DNA of 64,000 nucleotides, taken from assembly GCA_030849805.1 (NCBI GenBank), contig JASANZ010002227.1, positions 1,207-65,206 of the forward strand, in the 5' to 3' direction. The DNA is from Sergeia podlipaevii. Its lineage: Eukaryota; Euglenozoa; Kinetoplastea; Trypanosomatida; Trypanosomatidae. The notes below the pieces were generated by a model that saw only the letters and a list, made by a program, of their open reading frames with translations, made no database searches and was not told where the DNA came from. Of this stretch, positions 9,723 to 21,697 are shown one piece after another; positions within the stretch are counted from its first letter, which is position 1, and every line of letters starts with the position of its first letter. The position numbers and the translations under genes were made by a program.

Positions 9723-12700
9723 ACGGGGGCATCATCTCAAAACGCGGCGCCTTCTTCAAGTATAGCAGGTCTCACGCACAAACCCGGAGGGAAGCCTGCA
9801 ACCCACCACGTACGTCAAAGTGGTGATATCATTGAAGCTGACTCGGGGGAATACATCCGGCAGCAGCAGATGACGACCACGGGGCACCTACAGCTGGGCA
9901 ACACTAGTCGCGGCCGCTCTCCCGCCCTGATGAGCAAGCACACGAGCATTGACCCTGTCAGAGACGGACATACGCTTCCTCCTGGCACAACCGCGCATCA
10001 TGGCGAAGCTGGGGAGGGGCTTAGGACCCCACCACGTTCAACAGTCAAGGAGCCTAATCTGTGGAACTCTCCTCAATCTCTTTGCACTCCAGCTTACACA
10101 GGCCGTGTCAGCCTCACCCCAGGTGGTAGCGGTGGCACCGCGCCTTCTTATCATCATGTCCCGTCCTCAGCACCTGCAGGTGGCGGCGGGAGCCGCCTTT
10201 CTACTCAGCTTGTCACTCGTGCCGCTGCTGCGCGGCCGACCGCCTCACCCGGCACTCTTTGGATACGTTTGGATGACGACGATGAGGATGAGCAGGAGCC
10301 CACCAGCCCATCCAGCCCGACGCTGTGTAATGTGAGAATAAGCCTACAGTCTGCAAACGTGGCTGCAACATCAAAGAGCGAAGCGATCTCACAGCTCTCT
10401 CCTGAGGACGTGCCCCATAGCGGCGGTTTTCATCATCCACACAACCACAACAACCGCTCCGTCGCGACATCGATGTTCAACTGGGCAACATCTTCTGCGA
10501 GGGAAACATCGCCCTTCTCTCACGCCATGTCCTCCACTGGCTCTGCAATTCAAAGCGTGGTGCTTTCCTCACCACAGCCACAAATACCAGGAAACAACAG
10601 GTACTCCCAGCAACAGGAACACGGTGAATTGGCAACGCTCTCCATGGGACGTGGCACCGCGATTAGTGATGTCTTATCCCCCACCTTTAGGCCGCGGCGG
10701 CGACCAGTGGCGCGTGATGCCTCGGGGCGTAGTATCTATATCCGCATGGACGATGATGACGATGACGAGGAGGAGGAGGGAGAAATGGAACGTCAGTCTC
10801 AGTTAGAAAGGAGCCAGGGCAAGATGGGTGATGTTATCAAAGCGGTTGCAGCAGCAACAGCAGCAGGAGGAGGAGCCTCGTCTTTATTCATCAATAGAGC
10901 AGATGTCACGCACAAGCTCACGAGGAATAGTCACAACAGGTGTGTGAGTAGATCACCACGAGGTGCAATCAGAAGCGACACGGGAGAAAGGAATTGCGAC
11001 GCGCCACCAACGCTGGAGGGTGCATCCACTGCGCGACCCTCACGTGCCAGCTCGCATCCGTATATTCTCGATGACGACGATAGCGATAGCGATGAGGACG
11101 AAGCGCAAGCTATCAGCGCAGAGGCAAAGAAGAAAGAAGAGGAGGGTCACGCTGGCTCTCTCTCGCCAGGTACCATTCTGAAGGCTCGCAAGGTGACAAA
11201 ACGAATGTTTCCATCCCGCAATAGGGGAGAAGAGGGCACAGTTCCCGCTGCGGAGGAGCAACAGCCAGAGGAAGAGGAGGAGGAGGCTCACAAGAAAGGG
11301 AAAAAAAGGACGCAGCGCAAGGCGACAAGGAAACCTAAAGCAACTCGCAAGCACCACGCGGCTGTTGTGTCAGCGCATGGGAAAAGGGGAGGAGAAGAGG
11401 AAGAAGAAGAGAGCGGTGGTAAAGCAAAGCTGCGGCCAGTGGATATTGCCTTGCAAGGGCTCTATCCCGAACGCTTCACGCGCAAGACGTTTACAGAGGC
11501 AACCAAGCGAGTTCTCTCCGAAGATCATGTGCTCGACGAAGGTGACTTCTGGGCAGCGTTTGAGTCTGCTGAGTTTGTGGGGGAGGGAAGTTTTGGCCTA
11601 GTCTGGCGCTGCCGCACTATCGACGGCGACCTTGTGGCTGTGAAGTCGTGTCCCATCAGCCTTGCCTCTCGCGCCAACATCGAGGACTCCTTTTCAACCT
11701 TGCGTGAGGTGGCCACGATGCGCTTCATGGGACAGATGCAAATCCCTTATGTCCTTCCTCTGCATAGCGCCTTCTACACTCCAGAGACAGAGGTGCTGCC
11801 GCCGCTCGCAATGGAGGCGCTGCAGTGGCGTCGCGCATTGAAGAAGAAGGCAGAGGCCGTCGTGCTTGAGCGTCAGGTGCAGCTGCTGTCTTATGGCAAA
11901 GGTGCAACCAACAGTAGTGGAGGGGGCGGGGGTGCGGCGGCGGCGGCGGCGAAGAGAGCCCGCAACGGTGCCAAACCCCAGAAGAACGTCACCACTATTA
12001 GCAATGATAAGAAAGGAGAGCACGAACAGGTGCTCACATTTGACCAACAGGTGCAGGCACAGTTGGAGGTATTGCGCACAAGCGGAGAGGAGACAGCAGA
12101 GGAGGCGGCGGAGCGGGAGCGGCTGGGTAGGGTGAAGCTTCCCCGCTTTCTCTCGATATCCGAAGAGGATGTTCTTCAGTGCGATGCGACTATTTTTCTT
12201 GTCATGGAGCTGTGTGATGGCGATCTTGAGGGCATTAGGCGCAACGACGCGGTCGCGAAGGGAGCAGCGTACTGCGTCAGCTCTGCGCTGGCCGCGATGC
12301 ATGAGCTGGGACTCCTGCACCTCGATCTCAAGCCAAGTAACATTTTGTTTGCCTTTGAGCACGGACCGTCACAGCAGACCACCTTCTCCACATTTGCGCA
12401 GGACATACCAAGAATGGTGCTGGAGCCCTCGTCAGCAGCGGCGATAACCACCGGGGCGACGGGGACCTCCGCCACGGAGTCCGTGAAGTTCTACCTCTCT
12501 GACTTCGGCAACTGCCGCATCGTCGGCCCTGACCCTCTGGACTATGTCACCGATGCCTACGGCACGTACGAGTACATGGATCTTCGTGCCCTGCGCGATG
12601 CGGAGTGCAGCAGAGCCACAGACTGCTACAGCCTTGGCGCCTCCTTGTATGAAATGCTCTTCAGCAAGCGCCTGTATCCGAGATGTCAGAATCCCAAGTG

Positions 12701-13004
12701 CGAGGGCGATGAGGATCACACGCGGGAGTGTTTTGTCGAAGCCGCCACGCGGCCAACGTGGTTGCCGGTAGCGGAAGGAAAAGGTGTGCTGGTGACCTCG
12801 GGTCCTGCGTCCTCGGCTAGTGCCTCTACTACTGCTGCTGCTACGGGGAATGGGAAGATCCCGCTGACCACCTTGCAGAAAATTACGGCTGCGCTGCTCA
12901 AGAAAGACTGGTCTGAGCGTATGACGGCTGCCCAGTGCAGAGCGCACTTGATACGGAAATATAACATTACACAGATGGGGAGTGGGAGTCCACTAGAGGA
13001 GTAG
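8067..13004 (+). CDS. Large protein kinase with disordered N-terminus (Wee1-like catalytic loop)
   Basis: A 1645-residue protein. Residues 1 to about 1130 are low complexity (Ser, Gln, His, Asp/Glu) with an NLS-like basic start (MPPKRRKAS). The kinase domain spans about 1165-1640: glycine loop GEGSFG (1172-1177), VAVK lysine 1193, catalytic HLDLKPSN (1418-1425, Asp1420), DFG (1479-1481), and RATDCYSLGASLYEM in the position of helix F. Leu in the catalytic HxDLKPSN and the following I-L-F resemble Wee1/Myt1 kinases, but I would not go beyond that. The APE motif is degenerate (YMDLRAL), and about 200 residues of Ala/Gly- and charge-rich sequence are inserted between the N-lobe strands and the catalytic loop. 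Three related hydrophobic-acidic motifs occur at about 729, 888 and 996. The frame upstream of 8067 opens on TTG, so the ATG at 8067 is chosen. Ends in TAG. Long reverse-strand frames inside are shadows. Confidence 0.85.
9690..9721. repeat. CAG/CAA run encoding polyglutamine in the kinase
   Basis: A mixed CAG/CAA array inside the disordered half of the kinase. A second Gln run lies at about 8240-8261. Confidence 0.85.
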
Positions 13005-13614
13005 GCTGCTGGAGAGGAGAGAAGGGAAACGGAAAAGGAAAAAAAATCGAAGGAAAGGAGAAATGAGATGGACAATAGTAAGAATAGAGTTGCATGTGTA
13101 TTGCTCTATTGCTCTACAGAACAAGACTATCTCATTCGATATTTTTCCAGTGCTCCTTCTCTCTCTCTCATTTCTCATCTTCTCTGCTTATTATGCCAAT
13201 ATGATTGGTACTACTATTATGATTTGCATACATTTTTTTACTTATTTATTCTATTGGCATACCCACACAAGGATAGAAGAAGAAAGAAAGAAGGAAAGAA
13301 AAGCGAAGATGATGCCGTGGTTTCCATATTGGCGTGCTTTTTGTATGGAAACGGTGTCTGTTGACCGTTGAACAGCAAAGGGGCATGCAGTGACCCTTTA
13401 TTATTGCTATGTATATCTATCATTGTTGCTGTTTTATACTTTTCATACTTTCTTCTAATTATTATTATTATTATTATTAATTGCATTCATAGCGGTAACC
13501 ATCAAGGAGACCGAAAGAAAGCAAAAAAAAAAAAAGGAGAGGTCGCCACCGAGGAGGAGGAGGAGGGAAAAAAAAGAAGAAGAAGAGTATTTCCCTATAA
13601 TTGTATATTTAGCC
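13005..13614. other. Intergenic region kinase to TPR gene
   Basis: GA-rich 3'UTR-like start, pyrimidine-rich stretch at 13150-13180, an ATT array at 13458-13479, then an AG at 13491-13492 as a likely acceptor (5'UTR about 120 bases). No gene seen. Confidence 0.65.
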
Positions 13615-15108
13615 ATGAGACGTCTTGCGACCTCTTTTTTCTCTGTTACAGCCGTGTTGTCACCCACGACGCACGCCGCCGTGCCTCGCATTTCCATCGT
13701 GACTACTCTTCGCTGCTCCACTACTACAGTACCTGACAATAGCAACACAACTACCAGCAGTATCTGCAACCACAGCGGCACTTCTTCCTCTTCATCCTCC
13801 ACGGCCTCGCCTGCTCGCTTCACGAACATCTCTCCCCATAACAGTTCTATGACGGGTATGAAGGCGCCGGAGAGGCCAGAAGAGCTCATGACAACCCCAG
13901 GGGCGACCCCGGGCGGTGTGGAGTACTCCCGCAGACGACAGGAAGCCGCGGATGCCACTGAGTTACGTAGGACGATGGTACAGCGCGCCACGGATGAACA
14001 AAGGCGAGGCATAGAGCCTGCGGCCTCTTCAGACGCTCCAGCAGTGGACTCAAACCTCTCAGAGTCAGAGAAATGGTGGCCCGCAGAGAACCAGAACTGG
14101 TCTGGGCACATGTTCACCTCACCTTTTGACAAAAACAAAAAGAAAATGGATGGCATGTTCGTGCCTGAGCTCAAGTCGGTTCCGAGCCCAGACGTCCCTG
14201 ACGACATCAGCTATGAAGGGGATAACTTCTTTATTGGGTCAGAGTGGCACATGGTGGACGAAACGTTCGAGGAAACGCGGCGCTTCATGCCGCCTCCAAG
14301 TTTTGACCCAGCGGTGGACGAAATTGACGATGAGGGCTTCGTCGACGGCCGTCTTATGTTTGACATACAAAAAGCCTTAGACGAAGATAAGAAGCGCCTC
14401 GAAGCCTTTGGTAATCCCATGTTAGTAGAAGACCAGGTAGACTACCTACTCGCACCACAGCGTGACGGTCAGGAGAACATCCAGCAGCGCCAGGAGTTTA
14501 ACGGTTTTGTTCACTGGGGCCTGCTGCACGGCGCTCACATGGTACTCGAGGAGAATCAAGACACCAAGCGCGCTCATGAGTTTGTCAACCGCTACATGCG
14601 CGATGTAGATCTTTTCCAGAAGTGGCTGGAGCACCCCAAAGTGCGCGCGCACATTCAGAAGAAGTTTGGCATTGATATGAGCGCGAAGTTTGACAAACTC
14701 ATGGCGCTCACCATGGCCATGTACACCCGCTCCAAGATTCAAGTCTACGAGGATGATCCTGCTGGTGCTCTCAAATCCCTCACCGCATGCATCAGTTTCA
14801 TCTCCGAAGGCGCTGACCTGAAGAAGGAACGACACCGCAAGGCACTCGGTGCCGCGCTTGTCGCACGCGGCATGGTGTACTGCAAGCTCAAGTCTTTTGA
14901 GCGTGCCGATGACGATCTTACACGCGCACTGGCCTTTGTCAATCCGAAGAGGTCTGCCACGCTTTTCCAGCTGCGCGCGGAGGCACGCGAGGCGCTGGGC
15001 AGAATAGAGGAGGCGAGAGCGGACGAGGAGAAAGCCGCAGAGATTTGGGAACTGGCAGAGGTGATTCGACCTGGCATGGACGGCGCCGCCCACAAGTTTG
15101 TGATATAA
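13615..15108 (+). CDS. TPR-repeat protein, probably mitochondrial
   Basis: A 497-residue protein I do not recognise as a named family. The N-terminus (MRRLATSFFSVTAVLS, Arg/Ser/Thr-rich and almost free of acidic residues for about 45 residues) looks like a mitochondrial presequence. A charged, aromatic-rich middle (about 150-370) contains Asp/Pro motifs such as DGMFVPELKSVPSPD and no recognised fold. Residues about 380-485 carry two to three tetratricopeptide-like helix pairs, with the typical small-residue and Gly positions (ALVARGMVYCKLKSFERADD, then LRAEAREALGRIEEARADEEKA). TPRs act as protein-binding scaffolds; in kinetoplastid mitochondria such proteins are common in ribosome and RNA-processing complexes, but assignment to either is a guess. 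Start: first ATG, GCC-ATG context. Ends in TAA. The reverse frame at 13455-14207 is a shadow. Confidence 0.85.
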   Translation: MRRLATSFFSVTAVLSPTTHAAVPRISIVTTLRCSTTTVPDNSNTTTSSICNHSGTSSSSSSTASPARFTNISPHNSSMTGMKAPERPEELMTTPGATPGGVEYSRRRQEAADATELRRTMVQRATDEQRRGIEPAASSDAPAVDSNLSESEKWWPAENQNWSGHMFTSPFDKNKKKMDGMFVPELKSVPSPDVPDDISYEGDNFFIGSEWHMVDETFEETRRFMPPPSFDPAVDEIDDEGFVDGRLMFDIQKALDEDKKRLEAFGNPMLVEDQVDYLLAPQRDGQENIQQRQEFNGFVHWGLLHGAHMVLEENQDTKRAHEFVNRYMRDVDLFQKWLEHPKVRAHIQKKFGIDMSAKFDKLMALTMAMYTRSKIQVYEDDPAGALKSLTACISFISEGADLKKERHRKALGAALVARGMVYCKLKSFERADDDLTRALAFVNPKRSATLFQLRAEAREALGRIEEARADEEKAAEIWELAEVIRPGMDGAAHKFVI

Positions 15109-16398
15109 TACTAGTAAGCCCCCTAAAAAAAAAACGGGAAGGTAGAGGGATTTCTCTTTTTTTTTTTTGGAAGAAAAACGAGGGATAAAGAAGAAATTGA
15201 GAAGGATGAGCCGAAACACTTACCTTCAAGGGGGATTATCGTTTCTAAAAAAAAAAAAAAAAAAACCTGTTTTTATTATCTGGAAAGCGTAGAAAAAGAA
15301 AATATGAAAGGAAAAAAATATATACAAAGAATAAGGCGCTGATGAGCTCATTCATATTATTTTATTTTATTTTTTGTTACTCACATACATATGTAGGAAC
15401 AGTAATGATGAGAGTACCTCTCTTCGACACGTACATCAAAGCCAATCAATCATGTGTCTATGTGATGTCTTGGGTGGTGCAGCTGAGTGATGCGTCACCC
15501 TTGGACTAATAAGCGCAAATTGCTGTTTGTTTCTTCGTGTTTTTTTTTGGTTTACTTTTTTATTGTAAAGGTGGTTTTATGTTGAGGGGATTTTAAAAAA
15601 AGACAGAATACTTTAAACAAAAAAAAAGATGGCATGTGAGTGAGTTATATATATATGTGGGTATATATTTGTAGATGCGGTAGCATTTAATGATCATAAA
15701 GTGCATATTTTTTTTCTGCAAATCATCTGCTTTACTGCATCGCTATTGTAGTTTCTTGCTTTTTTTAATCTTTATTTATACATGTACTCTCTCTCTCTCT
15801 CTCTCTTTTATTGAAGGGTAATAATAATAAATAAATAAAAAAAGAAACACATACATATATATACAGGGAACACTAGGAAGGTAGCTATATTGCTACGACG
15901 CTCCACCCTCATCCCGTCCTCTTGTCTGTCTGTCGTAGCACAGCAACTGTGAGTCTGTATATTTGTGTTGCTGTTGTTGTTTCTTTCCATTTGCTTGCTT
16001 TCTTTTTTGTTGCTCTGAACATTCGAGGAACGAGAGGAGGGCAGAAGGGGGATCACACACACACGCATATATATACATACATATATATATATACTATAGA
16101 GTTTCGCATAGGACAGGAAAGAGAAGAAAAAGAAGGGGGAAAATATATATACAGCATAGATCTTGTACGAGTTCGTGCGCTTGCGTGTGTGTTCAAAGCA
16201 GTAAAAAGAGTGTGTTCTATCGAGATTATTTTTAAGATAAAAACTGTTATTATTATTATTACTATTGTATTTTTTTTTTTTTTAGAAGTAGAACGACACC
16301 AGGGAGAAGAAGAAAAAATAGGGGGTGGCATACATATCACAAAACTGAGAAGCGCGTGCTATATCTATCTATCTATATATATATACGCCACCGGGAAT
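15109..16398. other. Intergenic region TPR gene to large NTPase gene
   Basis: Poly-A/T, TA and a CT array (15785-15807). The part at 15395-15530 is less repetitive and contains weak C/D-box-like words (see findings). A long frame reads from 15922 into the next gene, but it starts on TTG, is simple-sequence, and crosses the predicted splice site, so it is not coding. Confidence 0.6.
16266..16285 (+). promoter_or_regulatory. Predicted trans-splice acceptor for the large NTPase gene
   Basis: A run of T ends in TTTAG at 16281-16285, the strongest acceptor in the gap. The ATG follows 113 bases later, with no in-frame ATG between. Confidence 0.65.
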
Positions 16399-19300
16399 AT
16401 GCTCCCACGTCGGGTGAGTACGAGAGCGGCTGCGCGCGTGGCGCCAAGCGCACTATACAGTCCTAGCTATACTCTCTTTACCACTTCATCCACACAGTTG
16501 TATGTCTATCAACCGCCGGGTAGTCGTGGGATGAGTTTGCCTTGGTATCAGCAGCAGTCGTCTTCTCCGTCTTCCAGCGCGCAGGTGGCGAGCAGCACCA
16601 CAACAATAGCAGAAGCACCAACGGCATCTTCTGCGGCTGCGGCGGCGACAAACTCAAACGCGCAACGACACACAAGTCACTCTAGCGGCGGTCATTCGAA
16701 CGGCAGCGCTGCTTCCGCCACTGCCGCGAAGCCCCCCACCACCACCACCCCTCCTTCTTCCTCGGGTGCTAGGGCGGCGGAGAATGTTGCCAGGCCTCGC
16801 CACCACAACCACCCACAGCAGCAGCAGCAACACCAACCCGCGTCTGCTCGCGCGGTGTCTGGTACTTCTCCAGCCTCCGATATCCCCGCACAGCCAACGA
16901 CGATGTCCACAGCAGCCGCAGCAGCGCCTGCCCTTTCTTCTTTCATCACAACTTCTCATAATAGAAGTCACTTTATCAATCCGGCGGCCACCCAACCGCG
17001 GCGTATGTCTTCCATGCTGGCTCCCTCGCTTGACACGCGCATCGAGGACATTGTCAAAGTAGAGGAGAACCTCGCCACGGAGTCTCTGCTGAAGGTCATC
17101 CAGCTCCTGATTGACCCCGCCGCCACCGGGGTGGAGAACATCACACTTGCGGACTTTGCCGCCATGCAGCCCAAGCGACAGCTTCTTGCTCTGGGTGGGA
17201 AGAAGCCTTGGCTAGAGTGGCTCCTTGCGAGCCCATACTATCAGCAGGTGGCGCGCCTGGCAGCGGAGTCCCCCACGCATGACCTGCACGCGCTGCAGAG
17301 AGCTGGCATCTACACTCTATACCAGTGGACAGAGCACCCCAACTTGGTGCCGGTGTCCGCCACCACACGCAGCGCGCTCGATGCGGCGGTAGAGTACAGC
17401 ATCTCCGCTTACATGAATGAGGTCGCGCTGGTGGTCAACACAAGCACGCAGGTGGAGAATGTGCTTAACCACTGGGTAGCAGATATCGTAGGTAAGTTTA
17501 TCTTGGACTCGCTGCAGATCTCCGTGGAAGCAGCCTCTGCGGCCGCACACAAGCGCAGGAGTGCGAACGCAGCCTCTGAAGGCAACAGTAGAGGCGGTAT
17601 GACTGGCAGCGGCTCCAACTCCTCCTCTTCAGCGCTCATGTTTGAATGGATGTCTGAAGAAAAGTCAGCAGCGACAACAACAACAGCAGCAGCAGCAGCG
17701 GGCGGCGGTGCAGCAACAGGCATGGCACCGGTGCTGCGCCCCGGTGAGGCGTGTACCTTAGAGCACTATCTTAGCTTTACCCGCAAGGTGCTCCATAGCG
17801 TGCGTGTGGAGATGGCCCAGCAGGACCCGAGTATGCGTCTGATGCCTGGTGGTGTCAGTGGTACTGGTGGTGATGAGCAAGGCGAGATGGAGGTGGCAGA
17901 GCGCAGCAAGAATCTTATTGGGTCCGCGCTGAACCACTTGCTGCGCCGCGCCTCTGAGGAGCACCTGCCTCCTGAGCTTGCTCCTCTGAAGGACAATGGG
18001 TACCTCGCGCTGGATAAGATCCCTGGACTGCTGAAGCGTGCAGTGGACTATTTGCAACTGAGGGATATCCCTGTACGGTACTTAGTACTCCATAGCACCG
18101 CTGATAGCAGCGGTGCTGCCCCAGTGATGAGCAGCAACGGCAACAACAATGTTGTTCATGCAGCTGCTGGTGCCTCGATGCTTGGTGTCTCTGGAAAGTC
18201 TTACCCACCTGGCACATTTCTTACCGGCTCTGATCGCCCTGACGTGACGCTTGGGCAGTGGTGTGGACAGCCCATTCCCCCCAGCGCAGACTCTGGCGAT
18301 GGCAAAAACACTGACAACTTAGCACAACAAGAGTATCTCGCGGTACTACGCGGCGTGCGAAGGAGGCTAGACCGGCTCTCCGCCACATCTATTCATGAAA
18401 TCCTGCAACACGCTGAGGAGTACGGCGGGCATGGCTTCAACGCGGCAGAGTCGATTGGACTCGGGCAGCTCTTTGGCCCAGCAAAGTTACTGGAGGACCG
18501 TCTTGCCTCCGCTCTGAGCTTCCCGCTGGCCACCTCGGACAATCCCATTCACGTGATTGAGGCGGGGCACACCTCTGGGAAGACCGCGGTACTCGAACGC
18601 TTGGCGAAGCGCACACGCTCAGACGAAAAGGCTGTCTTGGTGCGCTATAGTGGATCCGCCGCCCCCTTCATTCCAGACCTGGACGATCACCCGCTTGCTT
18701 TCCCTGCTCGCTTCTGGTTCCGCGTCGCGCTCGCCTCATGCCCCTATTTAATTCGCACAGAAGAACTGTACTCCCGTGCGCCAACATCGGTGATGTGGTG
18801 GGGCAATCGCAAGAACTGGTCCTGGGAGAGCTTTCAGCGTCTTATCGCCTCCGCCAACCACGTCGGGTGGCAGAGAAGCACAGGATCTTCGTCGGTTGAC
18901 CGTATGAAGAGGGGGAGCACCGGCAGCAGGAAGGATTCTGAGCTGGCCAGCAACAGCGGGGCTGCTTCTGCTGCTGCTGCGGTGCAGGCACAGATATCGT
19001 GTGTATTGATAGACGACCTAGATAAAGTGATGGACGCGATGGAAGCCAAGTGGGGCTCCGTTTCCGGCATGAACAGCGGCGGTGGGCCTGCAACCGCTGC
19101 ATCTATGATGAGTGCTGCCGCCGGAGGGCTTGCTAGAGGGCACGGAGGTAGTGGCCTTGTGCAATCGGTGGCGGTGCAAAACACCATGGAAGCCGTAGAA
19201 GCAGAGGATGAAGAAGAAGAGGACTTCGGCACCGCGGGCCAGGACGACGATGACACCGAGAACCCCGCGGAGGCCCGCAAGCGCCGGAGGGCCCTGCAGG

Positions 19301-21660
19301 CAGCCAAGGCCGCCTCCCTCGCGGAGCGCGCCAACGCTCGCAAGGAGGAGCTGCTTGCGGCCGAGCTCACAGAGAAGCAGCGGCAGCAGCGCATCGCGCA
19401 CTGGACCGCCACCACGGGCACCTCCATGCATGAGATCCTCACCAGCAGCTTTGCGCGCGTGACGGTTGCGCTTGGACAGATAGACTTGGTAGTGACCAGC
19501 AAGCGGCTGAGCCCTATTTTCTTAACCCACGCAGGGGTGCCATGCAGGCGGTATTACATTCCAGTGACGAACGGGGTGGGACTCCAACAGCGGCTGCGAG
19601 TGCTGCCACTCATGTCGGTTCTGCATGCCATGCATCTGCGAGCGAGGCTGGAGATGCCCGGGCTGTTGTACGAGGTCGTCAAGAACAGCCCCGCACTCGC
19701 CGGCAAGGCGATCGAGACTTTCTGGACTGGCCGCGCGCCTTTTATGGATCTCAGGGGTGCCGCCGCTGCTGGCGCTGTGGTCACCATGAACGGCGTCGCT
19801 GGAGCGGCCTCCGCGGCGACCTCTTCCTCTACTTCTTTGCATCTGGCCAGCCGCTCGCTAGCACTGCGCAGTTACGCGCCTTTAGAACTCTTCGCGGAGC
19901 TTCCACTACGCAATCTTCTGCTGCGTCACCCACGCCGTGCTCGCCTCCGCCTCGTGGAGCTCCTTCAGCGGCAGCTGAGCAGCTTCTCTGGCTACCTCAG
20001 CACCGGCATCGACACTACTCCGCAGGACGCGCAGGATGGTCTCATTACAGCTCACAGCCACACCTGCAGTCAGGTTCATCCTTTTTCCCTCTTCGCCATC
20101 TTTTCTCATCAAGAGGCACTTGCTTTGAGTGGAGGAGGCAGTGGCAACGGCAGCAACAGCAGCAGCAGCAGCGGGTTCGATCGTAGCGGTGGTGTCATGA
20201 GCGGCCACAACAGCAGCAGTGATGGTGGTGCCACTGGGCATCATGACGGCAGCGGTGGTGATGGCCTTCTTCTTAGTGGCGCCAGCAGCAGCAGCGGTGG
20301 CGGCTTTGGCGGTGTTCTGAGAGAGAAGAAGATCGTTCGGGCGTGGGCGGAGGTCTGGGCGGAGTACCGCTCCGCTGTTTCTGTGATGGGCACGACGCCG
20401 GAGAGGAAGAGGGATGCAATGCGTGTGCTCCTGCATGGCGCGCTGTTGCTGCGCTCTGCAGCAGTGGCCGGAGCTCAGCTGGAGCTCAACTTAAAGGTGC
20501 CGCCTTATGGATTCCCATTGCTTGCATCCGACGTGCGCGTGCGCGCCAAGAGCGGGGCGGTGTCTAGCGATGGCTCCGAAGTGAAGGCCGGTACGGTCGA
20601 CACGGTCAAGAAGGCGGTGTCTGCGTACAAGTCCTTCTTTACAAACGCGACGCAGAGCCACTTTCCGTTCCGTCCCATGGTGGGACTGAACGGAGGATGC
20701 GATGTCGTCTTTGTTTCTGGCGTCACACTTGCTTTTTATGACATTGTTACATCAAGCGCGGAGCTGAAGTCGGTGGTGTGTCGCTTTGCGGAATGTCTTC
20801 TAGGCACCCTTCACGCGCTGGAGCGCCAGGTGCTGCCAGTCGACAAGGTGAAGCACATCCAGTACGCCGCCGTCGTTTCCATTGACCAGAAGACCAATTC
20901 TAGTCGTGCGGGGGGTGCTAGCGGCCACTCCGGCTCTAGCAGCAGCTCAGGCGGTATGATAACGATGTCGAGTCAGTCAAACGGCACAGAGGCGGTGCCT
21001 TACTTCCTAGACATGAGTGCGGTCTTTGAAGACGACGTCATGGATCGCATTCGTGCTCTGCAGGAACCGCTTGGTATCACCAAGCAGTTTCGCACCTTGA
21101 ACGATCTTGTGGATGAGCTCGAAGGTGCGTTCAGAGTACGCGTGCATCACGAGATCGTGGCTTCCAGTGAAGAACTTGTGTCACTCTTCTCGCCCACACT
21201 GTTGCAACTGGTGCCGGATGCTACCGTGCTGCCCGCCTACGTGTCCCCAGTCATCAGCGCAGAGGATCTCATGAAAGGCGCCATGATGGATGTGGTAGCG
21301 GATGCGGACGGTAACATAGGTAGGAACGGAGGTAACGAAGACGACGATGATGATGATATGATGTTTGAATATGACGCCGATGTGCTTCGTGGAGCGGAAG
21401 CAGACGACGTTGAGGAAGACGCCGCGCTCTCGAAGGACCCAGGTGCCTCCGCGCACATTAAACGCGATGTACTCTTAGCTGACAACGAGCATGCCCACGA
21501 ATCGGTAGAACTGCTGGAGGCAATGCTGAACGACCGCCTGGACGAGCTCGTCGGGGACGCGGTGCAGAAGAAGGCGGCGAATGACATCAACCGCGACCTG
21601 CGGAACGATCTTCTGGTGGAAGACATGGTCAACTATTATGGGGGGTCTACCCAACCACAA

Positions 21661-21697
<37 letters not shown>

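Noticed and set aside
11694..12362. 222-codon reverse-strand frame
   Set aside because: It lies opposite the kinase domain, whose motifs are clear on the + strand. No recognisable family or low-complexity-free conserved block.
15922..16398. N-terminal extension of the large NTPase gene
   Set aside because: It opens on TTG, contains no ATG, is simple sequence, and includes the poly-T/AG splice acceptor.
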